Assembly (NCBI RefSeq): GCF_003612015.1
Contig: NZ_RARB01000010.1
Coordinates: forward strand, 1-64,000
DNA: 64,000 nucleotides
DNA from: Pantoea piersonii
GTDB lineage: Bacteria; Pseudomonadota; Gammaproteobacteria; Enterobacterales; Enterobacteriaceae
Direction of reading: 5' to 3'
Position numbers and translations under genes: made by a program. Shown in pieces: positions 11,494 through 21,101 of the stretch. Each line of letters opens with the position of its first letter. Within the stretch, counting starts at the first letter, position 1. A model generated the notes under the pieces. The model was not told the DNA's origin, did no database searches, and worked only from the letters and a program-made list of their open reading frames with translations.

Positions 11494-12272
11494 GCCAGGC
11501 GGAACAGCGCACGCGCGTTGCGATCGACCTGCGCCGCCAGCGCATCCTGCTCTTCCCCGCGCCACTTCGCCACCTGCTGCACGATATGCGGCAGAAAACA
11601 GGGCTCATTACGACGTGACGCGGGCCGTGGATGCATATCGCGCGGCAGCAGATAAGGCGCGTCCGTCTCCAGCAGCAGACGATCTGCTGGAATCAGCGGC
11701 AGCATGTCGCGCAGCGCCATGCCACGTCGTTCATCGCACACCCAGCCGGTAATGCCCACCGACAGCCCCATCGCCAGACAGGCCTCCAGCTCCTCACGCG
11801 TGCCGGTAAAGCAGTGCACCACCGCGCCCGGCAGCTTCGGCAGCCAGGGCGCCAGCACCGCCGCAAAACGATCGTGCGCCTCGCGGCAGTGGAGAAATAC
11901 CGGCATATTCAGTTCGGCGGCCAGCGCCAGCTGCGCGTCAAAAGCGTACTCCTGCTGATCGTGCGCGGCGAGGTTGCGGTTGAAATCGAGCCCGCATTCG
12001 CCAATCGCCACCACCTGCGGCCGCTCTGCCAGACGACGCAGCGTATTGGCCGTCTCATTCGACCACTCACTGGCGTGATGCGGATGCACGCCCGCCGTAG
12101 ACCAGCAAAAGTCGGGCTGGCGCTCCGCCAGCCGCTGCGCCTGCTGGCTCTCCAGCGCATTGGTCCCGGTTATTAATATGCCGGTGACGCCCGCTTCGCG
12201 CGCGCGCTTTACCACCTTGTCGCGGTCGGCGGCGAATTGCGTGCTGGTCAGGTTTACACCGATATCAAACAT
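11490..12272 (-). CDS. tatD: TatD family 3'-5' exonuclease / metal-dependent hydrolase
   Basis: A metal-dependent hydrolase with the TIM-barrel amidohydrolase fold. E. coli TatD is a Mg-dependent 3'-5' DNA/RNA exonuclease and is not needed for Tat export. Metal-site motifs [36 protein letters not shown] and [11 protein letters not shown] are all present. ATG 12272 (260 residues, MFDIGVNLT as in E. coli) is preferred to one 12 bp upstream because GGGAA precedes it. A tatABC terminator separates it from tatC, so it probably depends on read-through or its own promoter. Confidence 0.95.
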   Translation of the reverse strand: MFDIGVNLTSTQFAADRDKVVKRAREAGVTGILITGTNALESQQAQRLAERQPDFCWSTAGVHPHHASEWSNETANTLRRLAERPQVVAIGECGLDFNRNLAAHDQQEYAFDAQLALAAELNMPVFLHCREAHDRFAAVLAPWLPKLPGAVVHCFTGTREELEACLAMGLSVGITGWVCDERRGMALRDMLPLIPADRLLLETDAPYLLPRDMHPRPASRRNEPCFLPHIVQQVAKWRGEEQDALAAQVDRNARALFRLA

Positions 12273-12291
12273 AATTTTTCCCATAGCTTAT

Positions 12292-12319
12292 TAAACAAAA
12301 ACCGCCCAGATGGGCGGTT
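12292..12319 (-). terminator. Rho-independent terminator after tatABC
   Basis: On the minus strand AACCGCCC / GGGCGGTT form a stem (12300-12307 and 12312-12319) with a 4-base loop, followed by TTTTTGTTT. It lies between tatC and tatD and should end the tatABC transcript. Confidence 0.88.
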
Positions 12320-12367
12320 CGGTAACAGGTTCTACCCGCCAGGCGCGGGAAACATAATCAGAGCGGA

Positions 12368-13129
12368 TCAGGAATCGGTATGCTGTTCCTCTTCTTCCTG
12401 CGACCGCCGTCCCTTCCCGACGTAGTAACGGGAAAAGAATACGCCGACTTCAAACAGGCAGTACATCGGAATAGCGAGCAAAGTTTGCGAGAAAACGTCC
12501 GGCGGTGTGAGCAGCATCCCAACAACGAACGCGCCGACCAGGATGTAAGGACGTTTCTTTTTCAAATCTTCCGGCGTGGTAATGCCGGTCCAGCAGAGCA
12601 GCACAATCGCCACCGGCACTTCGAACGCCACGCCGAACGCCATAAACAGCGTCATCACGAAGTCGAGGTAGTTAGTGATATCGGTTGCGATAGTCACGCC
12701 CTGCGGCGCGGTTTTAGCAAAGAAGCCGAACGCCAGCGGGAAGACGATAAAGTAGGCAAAGGCCACGCCGACGTAAAACAGCAGGGTGCTGGAGAAGAGC
12801 AGCGGCATCACCAGCTTACGTTCGTGACGATAGAGCGCCGGGGCGACGAAAGCCCATACCTGATAGAGAATGACCGGCACCGCAAGAAAAACCGACACGA
12901 TGATGGTGAGCTTAATCGGCGTAAAAAAGGGCGACGCGACATCGGTAGCGATCATGCTGGCGCCTGCCGGCATCTGGCTGATCAGCGGCGAGGCGACCAG
13001 ATGATAGATGTCATTGGCGAAAGAGATCAGCGCCAGGAAAATCACAAACACCGCGATAATGCAGTACAGCAGGCGCTTACGCAGCTCAATCAGATGGCTG
13101 ATAAGCGGTTGGGTATCTTCAACGGCCAT
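12368..13129 (-). CDS. tatC: Twin-arginine translocase subunit TatC
   Basis: The six-helix inner-membrane receptor of the Tat pathway, which binds twin-arginine signal peptides of folded proteins together with TatB. It has 253 residues. The family features are clear: N-terminal [10 protein letters not shown], the periplasmic SPFFTPIKL segment and several hydrophobic helices, with a charged C-terminal tail. The ATG lies just after the tatB stop (13132), so tatA-tatB-tatC form a tight operon ending at the hairpin at 12292-12319. Confidence 0.97.
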   Translation of the reverse strand: MAVEDTQPLISHLIELRKRLLYCIIAVFVIFLALISFANDIYHLVASPLISQMPAGASMIATDVASPFFTPIKLTIIVSVFLAVPVILYQVWAFVAPALYRHERKLVMPLLFSSTLLFYVGVAFAYFIVFPLAFGFFAKTAPQGVTIATDITNYLDFVMTLFMAFGVAFEVPVAIVLLCWTGITTPEDLKKKRPYILVGAFVVGMLLTPPDVFSQTLLAIPMYCLFEVGVFFSRYYVGKGRRSQEEEEQHTDS

Positions 13130-13131
13130 GG

Positions 13132-13665
13132 TTATCGTTCATCATTTGCAGAAGAGGTTGTTGCCGGACTGCGCGACGCGGCCGGTTGCGGGTTAACAAC
13201 CGGCGCTTGCAGGTTCGCATCGGTTTTAGCGGGGTCAGCGACATCTGGCGTCTGCGCCGGGGCGCTGGCCTGCGTGTGGGCCGTCGCGGGCGTCACGGAT
13301 TCAGCCGCGCGCTGCTGCTGCGGCGCATGAATGGTATTGGCTTCGTCCTCGGCTTTCTCGATGTCGATGCTCTGCTGAACCGAACGCTTCATTGAATCGG
13401 CGGTTTTACGCAGCTCTTCCATTGACTCTTTCAGCTCCGGCGACATGGTGCCGCGGCTCGCCTCTTCCACTTTTTTCAGGCTGTCCTGCAGCTCCTGCAG
13501 TTTCAGCTCTTGCGCCAGCTCATGCTGCACGTTGGCGGCCAGCGAGCGCATCGCCCGAATCCAGCCGACTACGGTTTTTACCGCAACCGGTAATCGTTGC
13601 GGGCCGAGAACAATCAGCCCGATCACGAACACTAATACCAGTTCACTAAAACCAATGTCGAACAC
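13132..13665 (-). CDS. tatB: Sec-independent translocase protein TatB
   Basis: The second component of the TatBC receptor complex. It has one N-terminal membrane helix starting [22 protein letters not shown] (the Gly-Pro hinge is at residues 21-22), then an amphipathic helix and a long flexible C-terminal tail rich in Ala, Gln and Pro. Its 177 residues compare with 171 in E. coli. It starts 3 bp after tatA and ends 2 bp before tatC. The tail differs most from E. coli, as usual for TatB. Confidence 0.96.
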   Translation of the reverse strand: MFDIGFSELVLVFVIGLIVLGPQRLPVAVKTVVGWIRAMRSLAANVQHELAQELKLQELQDSLKKVEEASRGTMSPELKESMEELRKTADSMKRSVQQSIDIEKAEDEANTIHAPQQQRAAESVTPATAHTQASAPAQTPDVADPAKTDANLQAPVVNPQPAASRSPATTSSANDER

Positions 13666-13668
13666 GGT

Positions 13669-13926
13669 TTATACCTGCTTGTCGTTTTTGGCTTCTTCTT
13701 TGTTAGCCGGAGTTTGCTGTTTGTCCGCCAGCGTTTTAGCGCTGAAGTCAGCGTCCTGCGGCGGGTTTGGTTCGTTCTTTTTCTCTTCTTCATCGCTCAT
13801 GGCTTTTTTAAAGCCCTTGATAGAAGAACCAAGATCGGAACCCAGGTTTTTTAACTTATTGGTTCCAAACAAAAGAACAACGATGACGGCAATGATTAAC
13901 AATTGCCAGATACTGATACCGCCCAT
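13669..13926 (-). CDS. tatA: Sec-independent translocase protein TatA
   Basis: The small subunit that polymerises to form the Tat pore. ATG 13924-13926 gives 85 residues starting [21 protein letters not shown], one membrane helix, followed by the conserved amphipathic helix with [21 protein letters not shown] and an acidic then lysine-rich tail. The frame continues 17 codons upstream, but this start matches all TatA proteins. It heads tatABC, 112 bp after the ubiB stop on the same strand. No tatE-type duplicate is seen in the window. Confidence 0.96.
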   Translation of the reverse strand: MGGISIWQLLIIAVIVVLLFGTNKLKNLGSDLGSSIKGFKKAMSDEEEKKNEPNPPQDADFSAKTLADKQQTPANKEEAKNDKQV

Positions 13927-14038
13927 GAGATATAGCCTCTGATGTTGCGAGATATTGAGAAGAATAATGTCAGCCAAAAGCCCTGATGACGCCGGGCTTA
14001 AGGCTGCGACATTACCGCGATTCAGGCGTGGCTGACAA

Positions 14039-15676
14039 TTAGTTTGTCTTACGCCAGCCGATGAGCCAGGTGACGAAACCCGCCGCCATTAACAGGGCCG
14101 GGAAGAAATCCCAGTCCGGACGACTCAGCAATACGGCAGTACCGCTTAACAGCAGGGTCGCGCCGACGCCGAACAGATAGCGCGCTTTATGATGGCGCGT
14201 CCGCTGGGCGTGCATATCGTGGGTCAGCTTATCGACGCTGTGCTGCAAAAGTTTATGGTGCCGCATGCTTTCATAGAAAAGCTCCGGCAGCTCCGGCAGC
14301 TTCTCCGCCCAGAATGGCGCTTTCTCTTTTACGGCGCGCAGAATCGCAGGCAGACCAATCTGATCTTTAATCCAGTCCTCAAGGAATGGCTTTGCGGTTT
14401 TCCACAAATCGAGCTGCGGGTAGAGCTGACGACCGATGCCTTCAATATAGAGCAGCGTTTTTTGCAGCAGCACCAGCTGCGGCTGGACTTCCATATTGAA
14501 ACGGCGCGCGGTGCTGAACAGGTTCAGCAGCACATGGCCGAAAGAGATCTCCGCCAGCGGCTTTTCAAAGATAGGTTCGCAGACGGTACGAATTGCGAAC
14601 TCAAAATCTTCCACGTTGGTGTCGGGCGGCACCCAGCCTGAATCAACGTGCAGCTCTGCCACTTTGCGGTAGTCGCGGTTAAAGAAGGCGATAAAGTTTT
14701 CCGCCAGGTAGCGCTTATCCTCTTTATTCAGCGAACCGACAATGCCGCAGTCGATGCCGATATATTGTGGATCTTCCGGATGGTCATAGCTGACGAAAAT
14801 ATTGCCGGGGTGCATATCGGCGTGGAAGAAGCTGTCCCGAAAAACCTGGGTAAAGAAGACCTGCACGCCGCGCTCGGCCAGCAGCTTCATATTGACGCCG
14901 TGCTGCTCCAGCGTCGCCACGTCGGAGATGGGGATGCCGTAGATGCGTTCCATCACCAGCATCGTCTCGCTGCAGTAGTCCGAGTAGACCTCCGGCACGT
15001 AAAGCATGCGGCTGTCTTCGAAATTACGGCGCAGCTGAATGGCGTTGGCCGCTTCACGCAGCAGGTTCAGCTCGTCGATTAACGTCTTCTCATAGTCGCG
15101 CACCACTTCCATCGGACGCAGACGACGCCCGTCTGGCAGCAGACGCGGCACCCAGCGCGCCAGGCGGTAGATCAGCTTCATATCCGCCTTGATCACCGGC
15201 AGGATGTCCGGGCGAATCACCTTGATCACCACTTTTTTGCCGGTGGCTTTCAGGGTAGCGGTATGCACCTGGGCGATCGACGCTGACGCCAGCGGTTTGA
15301 TATCGAAATCGTCAAACCAGGTTTCAACCGGACCGCCGATCGACTTTTCAATTTGCTCTTTGGCTTTCACGCCGTCAAAAGGCGCGACGCGATCCTGCAG
15401 GATGGCGAGCTGATCGGCAATAACGGGCGGAAAAAGGTCGCGACGCGTTGAGAGCATCTGACCGAATTTAATCCAGACCGGTCCCAGCTGTTCCATTGCC
15501 AGTCGCATACGGACGCCAATCTCTTCATCTTTATGACGATTGGGGATCCAGAAAATAGTGCGACGCCAGAGGCGCAGCGGGATGGTAAGGCGCATGCGGG
15601 GGATCAGTTCATCAAGACCGTAGGTCAAAAAGATCCTGATGATGAAATACAAACGGCGAATCTCTCCAAATGTCAT
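14039..15676 (-). CDS. ubiB: Ubiquinone biosynthesis ATPase UbiB
   Basis: An atypical protein-kinase-like ATPase (ABC1/ADCK family) that supports the ubiquinone biosynthetic complex at the inner membrane. The KxGQ signature lies in [18 protein letters not shown]. The nucleotide-binding lysine region ([12 protein letters not shown]), the catalytic-loop-like [11 protein letters not shown] and the metal-binding DCGIVG are present. Two hydrophobic helices close the C terminus. It has 545 residues (546 in E. coli). The start overlaps the ubiJ stop by 4 bp (15673-15676), indicating coupled translation of ubiE-ubiJ-ubiB. Confidence 0.96.
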   Translation of the reverse strand: MTFGEIRRLYFIIRIFLTYGLDELIPRMRLTIPLRLWRRTIFWIPNRHKDEEIGVRMRLAMEQLGPVWIKFGQMLSTRRDLFPPVIADQLAILQDRVAPFDGVKAKEQIEKSIGGPVETWFDDFDIKPLASASIAQVHTATLKATGKKVVIKVIRPDILPVIKADMKLIYRLARWVPRLLPDGRRLRPMEVVRDYEKTLIDELNLLREAANAIQLRRNFEDSRMLYVPEVYSDYCSETMLVMERIYGIPISDVATLEQHGVNMKLLAERGVQVFFTQVFRDSFFHADMHPGNIFVSYDHPEDPQYIGIDCGIVGSLNKEDKRYLAENFIAFFNRDYRKVAELHVDSGWVPPDTNVEDFEFAIRTVCEPIFEKPLAEISFGHVLLNLFSTARRFNMEVQPQLVLLQKTLLYIEGIGRQLYPQLDLWKTAKPFLEDWIKDQIGLPAILRAVKEKAPFWAEKLPELPELFYESMRHHKLLQHSVDKLTHDMHAQRTRHHKARYLFGVGATLLLSGTAVLLSRPDWDFFPALLMAAGFVTWLIGWRKTN

Positions 15677-16284
15677 TTCGCCTCCAGCTGCGCTAAACGC
15701 GCATTCAGCGCATCAAGCGAACGTTCCATCGCGTCTACCTCCTCAGAAAACCACGCCAGTTCCAGCGCGCCCGGCGCGACGCGCCACTCTTCGGTTAATG
15801 CCTGCCCCAGATAATCCTGACGACGTGAGACCTCGCCACGTAGCCGCCGCACAACGCGCTGCGCCGCCTGGCTGACGCCCTGCGCGGCGATATCGCCGAT
15901 CCAGGGCGCGAGATATTCGGCAGGATCCAGCTCCGCCAGATCGATCAGCGCGGAAAAGCGCTGCACAACCTGCAGATCGCCTTCGACCTGCAGCTCGCCG
16001 CTGCGGATCAGGCTGGTCAGCTGCTGGCGGTCGCGCAGCTTCGGCAGGGTCTTCAGCTGCGTAATCACGGTGCAGTCGCTGCTGTCCTGCCAGTCGCTCA
16101 ACACATCGAGCTGCTGTTCGCTAAAGACCAGCACCAGCGGATGGGAAAGCTCCTCAAGACGTAGCGTCAACACCTGTCCCACCAGTCGCTGGCGAGCGGC
16201 TTTCAGGCTGCGATCGCGATAGAGCATGCGGTTTAGCGCGGTCTCAAGACCGGCGGTAATCAAGGGCGTCAAGCGCATCACCAT
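15673..16284 (-). CDS. ubiJ: Ubiquinone biosynthesis accessory factor UbiJ
   Basis: A lipid-binding accessory protein of the aerobic ubiquinone complex, with an SCP2 (sterol carrier protein 2-like) domain in the first 110 residues or so and a C-terminal helical, coiled-coil-prone end ([14 protein letters not shown]). The length of 203 residues and the motif [23 protein letters not shown] match E. coli UbiJ (YigP). It lies 6 bp after ubiE and overlaps ubiB. In E. coli a small RNA, EsrE, has been proposed in the 3' half of this gene; I cannot confirm it from this sequence. Confidence 0.94.
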   Translation of the reverse strand: MVMRLTPLITAGLETALNRMLYRDRSLKAARQRLVGQVLTLRLEELSHPLVLVFSEQQLDVLSDWQDSSDCTVITQLKTLPKLRDRQQLTSLIRSGELQVEGDLQVVQRFSALIDLAELDPAEYLAPWIGDIAAQGVSQAAQRVVRRLRGEVSRRQDYLGQALTEEWRVAPGALELAWFSEEVDAMERSLDALNARLAQLEAK

Positions 16285-16290
16285 ATCCGG

Positions 16291-17049
16291 TTAAAACTTA
16301 AATCCACGATGCAACGCGACGATGCCGCCGGTCATGTTGTAATAAGTGGTGTTCTCGAATCCGGCGTCGTTCATCATCGCCTTCAGGGTTTCCTGATCGG
16401 GATGCATGCGGATCGACTCCGCCAGATAGCGGTAGCTTTCCGCGTCCTGCGCCACCAGCTGACCGACGCGCGGCAGAATATGGAACGAGTAGGCGTCGTA
16501 CGCCTTGCTGAGCGGATCGAGCACCGGTTTGGAGAACTCCAGCACCAGCAGACGTCCGCCTGGCTTGAGCACGCGGAACATTGACGCCAGCGCCTTCTCT
16601 TTGTCGGTCACGTTACGCAGCCCGAAAGAGATGGTGATGCAGTCGAAATAGTTATCCGGGAAGGGCAGCGCTTCGGCGTTGGCCTGCACATAGCTGACGT
16701 TGCCGACTACGCCGAGATTGCGCAGCTTGTCGCGGCCCATTTTCAGCATCGAGCTGTTGATGTCCGCCAGCACGACCTGGCCGTTATCGCCAACCAGACG
16801 GGAAAACTTCGCCGTCAAATCGCCGGTGCCGCCCGCCAGATCCAGCACGCGCTGTCCGCGGCGCACGCCGCTGCTGTCGATGGTAAAACGCTTCCAGATG
16901 CGATGGATGCCAAACGACATCAGATCGTTCATCAGGTCATATTTCGCCGCTACGGAGTGAAACACGTCCGCGACTTTGTCAGCCTTTTCGCTTTTGGCGA
17001 CCGTCTGAAAGCCAAAATGGGTAGTTTCCTGCTGTGATTCATCTGCCAT
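16291..17049 (-). CDS. ubiE: Ubiquinone/menaquinone C-methyltransferase
   Basis: An S-adenosylmethionine-dependent methyltransferase that acts in both ubiquinone and menaquinone synthesis. Motif I is [15 protein letters not shown], and the family signatures [18 protein letters not shown] and [13 protein letters not shown] are intact. ATG 17047-17049 gives 252 residues (251 in E. coli, [16 protein letters not shown]). The open frame 21 codons upstream looks non-coding. It begins the ubiE-ubiJ-ubiB cluster and lies about 75 bp after rmuC. Confidence 0.96.
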   Translation of the reverse strand: MADESQQETTHFGFQTVAKSEKADKVADVFHSVAAKYDLMNDLMSFGIHRIWKRFTIDSSGVRRGQRVLDLAGGTGDLTAKFSRLVGDNGQVVLADINSSMLKMGRDKLRNLGVVGNVSYVQANAEALPFPDNYFDCITISFGLRNVTDKEKALASMFRVLKPGGRLLVLEFSKPVLDPLSKAYDAYSFHILPRVGQLVAQDAESYRYLAESIRMHPDQETLKAMMNDAGFENTTYYNMTGGIVALHRGFKF

Positions 17050-17124
17050 CGGTTTTACCTGTTCCACAAACAATACTTCCCGAAGTGTATCAGAGTCAGG
17101 GTAGTCAGGCACGCGACGACCCGC

Positions 17125-18624
17125 TTATTCGTGGAGCCGCCTTACGCGCGCTTCCATTGCTGCGACGTCGTCGTCGGGCGTCTCCTCGTCGTCCCATGCC
17201 TTTTCCGGCATAGCCTGCTCGACTAACTGCGGATTAATTGACCGTTTAACTTCAACGCCCAGGGATTTAAACGCCTCGCTCTGCGCGATCAGGTTGCCGC
17301 GCCCTTCCGCCAGCTTTTTCATCGCCTCGCGGTAGCTGTTATGCGCCTTGTCCAGATTATGGCCGATGCCGGTCATATCATCGACGAATAGCCGCATTTT
17401 GTCGTACAGGCGCGCCGCGCGTTCGGCGATACGCTGAGCGTTGCGGCTCTGATGCTCGTAGCGCCAGAGATTATTAATAGTACGCAGCGCTACCAGCAGC
17501 GTAGTCGGGCTGACCAGCATAATGTTCTGCTGCAGCGCCTCGCTGATCAGCTCCGGCTGACGGTCGATCGCCAGCAAAAACGCCGGCTCCACCGGGATAA
17601 ACATCAACACATAATCGAGGGAGCGTAAACCGGCAAGTTGTTGATAATCTTTACGACTCAGCAGGCGAATATGGCTGCGTACCGCGGCGACATGCTCCTG
17701 CAGTGCCTGTTCGCGCGTCGCCTCATCTTCCGCGTTGAAGTAGCGCTCATAGGCCACCAGCGTCATCTTGGCGTCGACCACCACATCTTTGCCCTGCGGC
17801 AAACGCACGATCACATCCGGTTGCATTCTCCCCTGCTGTTCCGACTGTAAACTCACCTGCGTCTGATATTCATGACCTTCGCGCAGGCCTGAAGCCTCCA
17901 GCACGCGGCTCAGCACCACCTCGCCCCAGTTGCCCTGAATTTTGTTGTCGCCCTTCAGCGCCCTGGTCAGGTTGATCGCCTCCTGCGCCATCTGCGCGTT
18001 CAGCTGCTGCAGCTGACGGATCTCATGCGCCAGCGTGTGACGCTCGCGCGCTTCCTGACCAAAGCTGTCGTGCACCTGACGACGAAAGCCGTCCAGCTGT
18101 TCACGCAGCGGGCCGATCAGGCTGTTCAGGCTCTGGCGGTTCTGTTCGTCGACGCGGCGACCGCTGTTTTCGAAGATGCGGTTGGCGAGATTTTCAAACT
18201 GCGCGCTGAGGCGCTGTTCGCTGTTGGTGAGCAAACGCTGCTTCTCCTCGGCGGCGAAGCGCGTCTCTTCAAGGCGGATGGTCACTTCGCGCAGTTCAGC
18301 TTCCTGCGCGCTGTTGACCTCCAGCTGGTTGCGCAGTTCGCGGTTAAGCTGTTCGCATTCGCCGCGCCAGTAATTGAGCTGTTGCAGACGCTCCTGCGCA
18401 CCGCTCAGCGAGCCGTGCAGCTGGCGCAGCTCTTGTTCACGCTGCTGAAGCTGTTGCTGGAGCTGTTCAAGCTGCTGCTGTTGACGCTGCTGCGCCTCCT
18501 GCTGCAGGCGGCGCTCGGTGGCGAAGCTGGCCGCCTGATGGCTGGCACGCAGCTGCGCCAGCATCCAGCCGATACCCAGTCCGGCGAGCGCCAGACAGGC
18601 GCTGATAATAATCTGCTGATCCAT
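17125..18624 (-). CDS. rmuC: DNA recombination protein RmuC
   Basis: A protein that limits inversions at short inverted repeats in E. coli; a nuclease role is predicted. The N terminus is a membrane helix (IIISACLALAGLGIGWMLAQ). A very long glutamine-rich coiled coil (roughly residues 30-150) and a C-terminal RmuC domain with the conserved GNWGEVVLSRVLEASGL and VVDAKMTLVAYERYF follow. ATG 18622-18624, behind GAGGGAA, gives 499 residues, slightly longer than E. coli (475) because the coiled coil is expanded. A LexA-like box lies 45 bp upstream. Confidence 0.93.
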   Translation of the reverse strand: MDQQIIISACLALAGLGIGWMLAQLRASHQAASFATERRLQQEAQQRQQQQLEQLQQQLQQREQELRQLHGSLSGAQERLQQLNYWRGECEQLNRELRNQLEVNSAQEAELREVTIRLEETRFAAEEKQRLLTNSEQRLSAQFENLANRIFENSGRRVDEQNRQSLNSLIGPLREQLDGFRRQVHDSFGQEARERHTLAHEIRQLQQLNAQMAQEAINLTRALKGDNKIQGNWGEVVLSRVLEASGLREGHEYQTQVSLQSEQQGRMQPDVIVRLPQGKDVVVDAKMTLVAYERYFNAEDEATREQALQEHVAAVRSHIRLLSRKDYQQLAGLRSLDYVLMFIPVEPAFLLAIDRQPELISEALQQNIMLVSPTTLLVALRTINNLWRYEHQSRNAQRIAERAARLYDKMRLFVDDMTGIGHNLDKAHNSYREAMKKLAEGRGNLIAQSEAFKSLGVEVKRSINPQLVEQAMPEKAWDDEETPDDDVAAMEARVRRLHE

Positions 18625-18668
18625 AATTCCCTCGCGACGCGCGTTGCTGGGAAGAAAGTAGAGTCGCA

Positions 18669-18684
18669 CTGTATGAATGTCCAG
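18669..18684. promoter_or_regulatory. LexA-like box upstream of rmuC
   Basis: CTGTATGAATGTCCAG has the CTG-N10-CAG frame and matches 12 of 16 positions of the idealised LexA box CTGTATATATATACAG. It lies 45 bp before the rmuC start. I recall E. coli rmuC being listed as SOS-inducible, but that is from memory. Confidence 0.5.
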
Positions 18685-18708
18685 ACTATTTTCAGTCCGG
18701 GAAAGGAT

Positions 18709-19977
18709 TTACAGCGCTTTTACCTGCAGGTCGCCCGCTTTCCAGGCGTCAGTTAAAAAGAACGGCATCGGCATTATCCATTCATCGCCGGTTACCCGCG
18801 CCGGATAAACAAAGGCGCTGCCGCCGTAGGTCAGTTCTACAGGCTGCATCTCGCCCTCTTTCACCGTCGCCTTGCCTGCCATGCTGGCGAAACCGGCGTT
18901 GCTGCCGACGTGGAAGTTGTCCATTCGCCAGCGCACCGGCGCATGCGGCGGCCAGGGCTGCGCCTGATGAAAATGAAAAATCTCGTCGTGGCTGAGCAGG
19001 CTCTCCCGCACCGTCGGCCACAGCGCCACCTTCAGGAAATATTGATCGGTAAAGCGCGCGCTGCCGCTATAGCGGGCGATAAAGTCGCGCATCGCCTGCG
19101 CCATATTGCTGAAGACGCCGTTGCAGCCGCCCCACATGCCCGCCAGCAGCAGCTCGGTATGAGAAAAATAGTCGCGCATATGGTGGAACCAGTATGGCGA
19201 AGCGAGCCAGGCGTTTACCGCCGCTGCTTCACGCTCCGACAGCAGCGAGTCGGCGTCACGGATAATGAAGCGTCTGACGCTGGGGTCGTCCATTACCAGA
19301 AAACGCCACAGCGTCGGGTAAATCGCTTTTTCCTGCGACATATCGATCAGCGTGACGTGCGGCTGCTTGAGACGCTGCCACACATGCTGCGGCACGCTCT
19401 CATCCAGATAGATGCGACAGGTCCAGCCGGGATAAAGCGCCTGCGCGACCTCAACGTTTTTAATCAGGGTTTCGCAATAGCGCGGGTGGCTGCCATAAAG
19501 GCTGAAGGCGATTACGTTCTGCTCGGGCCGGGTGAGATCGACAGGTTCAGGCCGCGCCGCCGGAAAGGCGAAACGCTGGCCCTGGCGGAAACGCGCGTCC
19601 GCGCCGTTGAGCGATTCCAGACCATATTTCGCCAGCTCATCTTTTTTACCCATCCAGCCGCACAGCTCCGCCAGACCATCCAGCCAGGTTTCCGATGCGG
19701 TTGCGCGCACCGCGGGCGGCGCCTGATATATCTTCTGATAGATCTTGTAAGACTTGTTGTACTGACCAAGCCGCAGCAGGCAGAGCGCATAGTCGCTCAG
19801 CACCTGCATCTGACTGGGCATCGCGCGCAGCACCTCTTCACAGCACCGGGCGGCGGCGGCGTAATCCTGCTGCGCCATATGCTGGCGGAAGCGCGCGGCG
19901 GCATGTTCAAGACGCGCCTGCATGACGGCGGGGGAAGCGGTTAAGGCCGGTTTTTGTCGGGGCGGAGTCTGGCGCAT
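18709..19977 (-). CDS. TPR-containing glycosyltransferase-like protein, function unknown
   Basis: I do not recognise a named gene. The 422-residue protein has an N-terminal helical region, about residues 20-130, that reads as tetratricopeptide-like repeats (RFRQHMAQQDYAAAARCCEE, YALCLLRLGQYNKSYKIYQK). From about residue 150 it resembles a nucleotide-sugar transferase fold: VIAFSLYGSHPRYC, CRIYLDESVP, and RRFIIRDADSLLSERE with a DAD in the place of a DxD metal site. This is followed by FHHMRDYFSHTELLLAGMWGG. No signal peptide or membrane helix is seen. A GAGGA site 7 bp before the ATG supports the start. It sits between rmuC and udp, which are adjacent in E. coli, so it is an insertion relative to that plan. 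Confidence 0.7.
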   Translation of the reverse strand: MRQTPPRQKPALTASPAVMQARLEHAAARFRQHMAQQDYAAAARCCEEVLRAMPSQMQVLSDYALCLLRLGQYNKSYKIYQKIYQAPPAVRATASETWLDGLAELCGWMGKKDELAKYGLESLNGADARFRQGQRFAFPAARPEPVDLTRPEQNVIAFSLYGSHPRYCETLIKNVEVAQALYPGWTCRIYLDESVPQHVWQRLKQPHVTLIDMSQEKAIYPTLWRFLVMDDPSVRRFIIRDADSLLSEREAAAVNAWLASPYWFHHMRDYFSHTELLLAGMWGGCNGVFSNMAQAMRDFIARYSGSARFTDQYFLKVALWPTVRESLLSHDEIFHFHQAQPWPPHAPVRWRMDNFHVGSNAGFASMAGKATVKEGEMQPVELTYGGSAFVYPARVTGDEWIMPMPFFLTDAWKAGDLQVKAL

Positions 19978-20009
19978 CGGGCGGTCCTCGCTTTTGCTGT
20001 AAAGAGCAG

Positions 20010-20035
20010 AGGCAGCGCGCGCGGGCGCGCTGCCT
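20010..20035 (-). terminator. Strong hairpin after udp
   Basis: An 11-bp perfect stem (20010-20020 and 20025-20035, arms AGGCAGCGCGC / GCGCGCTGCCT) with a GCGG loop lies 9 bp past the udp stop. The following minus-strand tract (CTGCTCTTT) is only moderately T-rich, so termination may be partial. Confidence 0.6.
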
Positions 20036-20043
20036 GAAAAGCG

Positions 20044-20799
20044 TTATAACAAACGGCGCGCCGCTTCGACCACTATTTTTACCGCATCGCTCTCGGTCTG
20101 CTTCATGGTGGCTGCATCCGGGATCTCTTTCTGGGTACGGTTGACGATAACGCCCGCCACCATGCCCGCGCGCAGTCCCTGGCTGGCGCACATCGTCAGC
20201 AGCGTAGCGGACTCCATCTCATAGTTGAGCACGCCCATCTGCTGCCACTCTTTCATTGAGCCCTGAAAGCGGCTGACTACGCGGCCAGAGAAGGTGTCGT
20301 AACGCTCCTGGCCCGGATAGAAAGTATCGGACGATGCGGTAACGCCGATATGGGTCGTGGCGCCGCTCGCCTCCGCCGCCGCGACTAGCGCGGTGGTACA
20401 GGCGAAATCGGCTACCGCCGGAAACTCCAGCGGCGCGAAGTGCTGGCTGGCACCGTCGAGACGCACCGCGCCGGTGGTGACCAGCACGTCGCCGACGTTA
20501 ATGTGCGGCTGGATCGCGCCGGTGGTGCCGACGCGCAGGAAGGTGCGTACGCCAAGCTGCGCCAGTTCTTCCACTGCGATAGAGGTCGAAGGCCCGCCGA
20601 TGCCGGTCGAGCAGACGACGACGGGTTTGCCGTCCAGCTTCGCCAGCCAGGAGGTGAATTCCCGGTGCGATGCCAGCGGCTGGGCATCCGCCATCAGTCC
20701 GGCAATTTTTTTTACGCGCTCCGGATCGCCGGGAACGATAGCCAGGGTCGCGCCCTGCAGATCGGCTTTGGTCAGGCCAAGATGGAAAACGTCAGACAT
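20044..20799 (-). CDS. udp: Uridine phosphorylase
   Basis: A hexameric cytosolic enzyme that splits uridine with phosphate into uracil and ribose-1-phosphate for pyrimidine salvage. It has 251 residues (253 in E. coli). The family signature [15 protein letters not shown], the phosphate-binding IVPGDPERV and the substrate-binding [12 protein letters not shown] are all conserved. It is divergent from ysgA. The 302-bp region upstream carries a CRP-like site, in keeping with the CRP/CytR control known for E. coli udp. Confidence 0.97.
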   Translation of the reverse strand: MSDVFHLGLTKADLQGATLAIVPGDPERVKKIAGLMADAQPLASHREFTSWLAKLDGKPVVVCSTGIGGPSTSIAVEELAQLGVRTFLRVGTTGAIQPHINVGDVLVTTGAVRLDGASQHFAPLEFPAVADFACTTALVAAAEASGATTHIGVTASSDTFYPGQERYDTFSGRVVSRFQGSMKEWQQMGVLNYEMESATLLTMCASQGLRAGMVAGVIVNRTQKEIPDAATMKQTESDAVKIVVEAARRLL

Positions 20800-21101
20800 A
20801 GCAAACTCCTGAACAGGGAAGTGAAGCGCGCCACTCTACGTGAGCGCAGCGCAAATTTGTGTGATAACAATCACCATCAAAAATGAATGTTACATTTTAT
20901 CAGTCCACAAACGAGACCTTTGTCACATAACTCATCCATTCAGAGCGCCATTGCTACAAGCTGTATGCGCCAGGGTTGGCAGCAATGTTAAAGAGAAGAG
21001 TGTTTTTACTCGCTTCCTGCTCTGTTCCCCACCTCTGGCTCAGACGTCATCTGGCCAGGCTATAGTTACGTGATTGCGCTACTGCCAGCACGGAGAGAAA
21101 A
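20800..21101. promoter_or_regulatory. udp-ysgA divergent control region with CRP-like site
   Basis: There is no gene in this 302-bp stretch. TGTGATAACAATCACC at 20860-20875 matches the CRP frame TGTGA-N6-TCACA except in the last base. A second partial match (TCACA half only) lies about 65 bp further right. GTTACATT between them resembles a CytR half-site. For ysgA a lone TATAGT at 21061-21066 could be a -10, without a clear -35. The CRP site is fairly convincing, the rest is weak. Confidence 0.6.

Noticed and set aside
13186..13395. Frames antisense to the tatB tail
   Set aside because: Explained by the repetitive Ala/Gln-rich tail of TatB; no ribosome site or family match.
15673..16284. EsrE small RNA inside the 3' half of ubiJ
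   Set aside because: Proposed in E. coli, but I saw no independent promoter or terminator here. The terminator-like structures expected are not apparent, so I did not annotate it.
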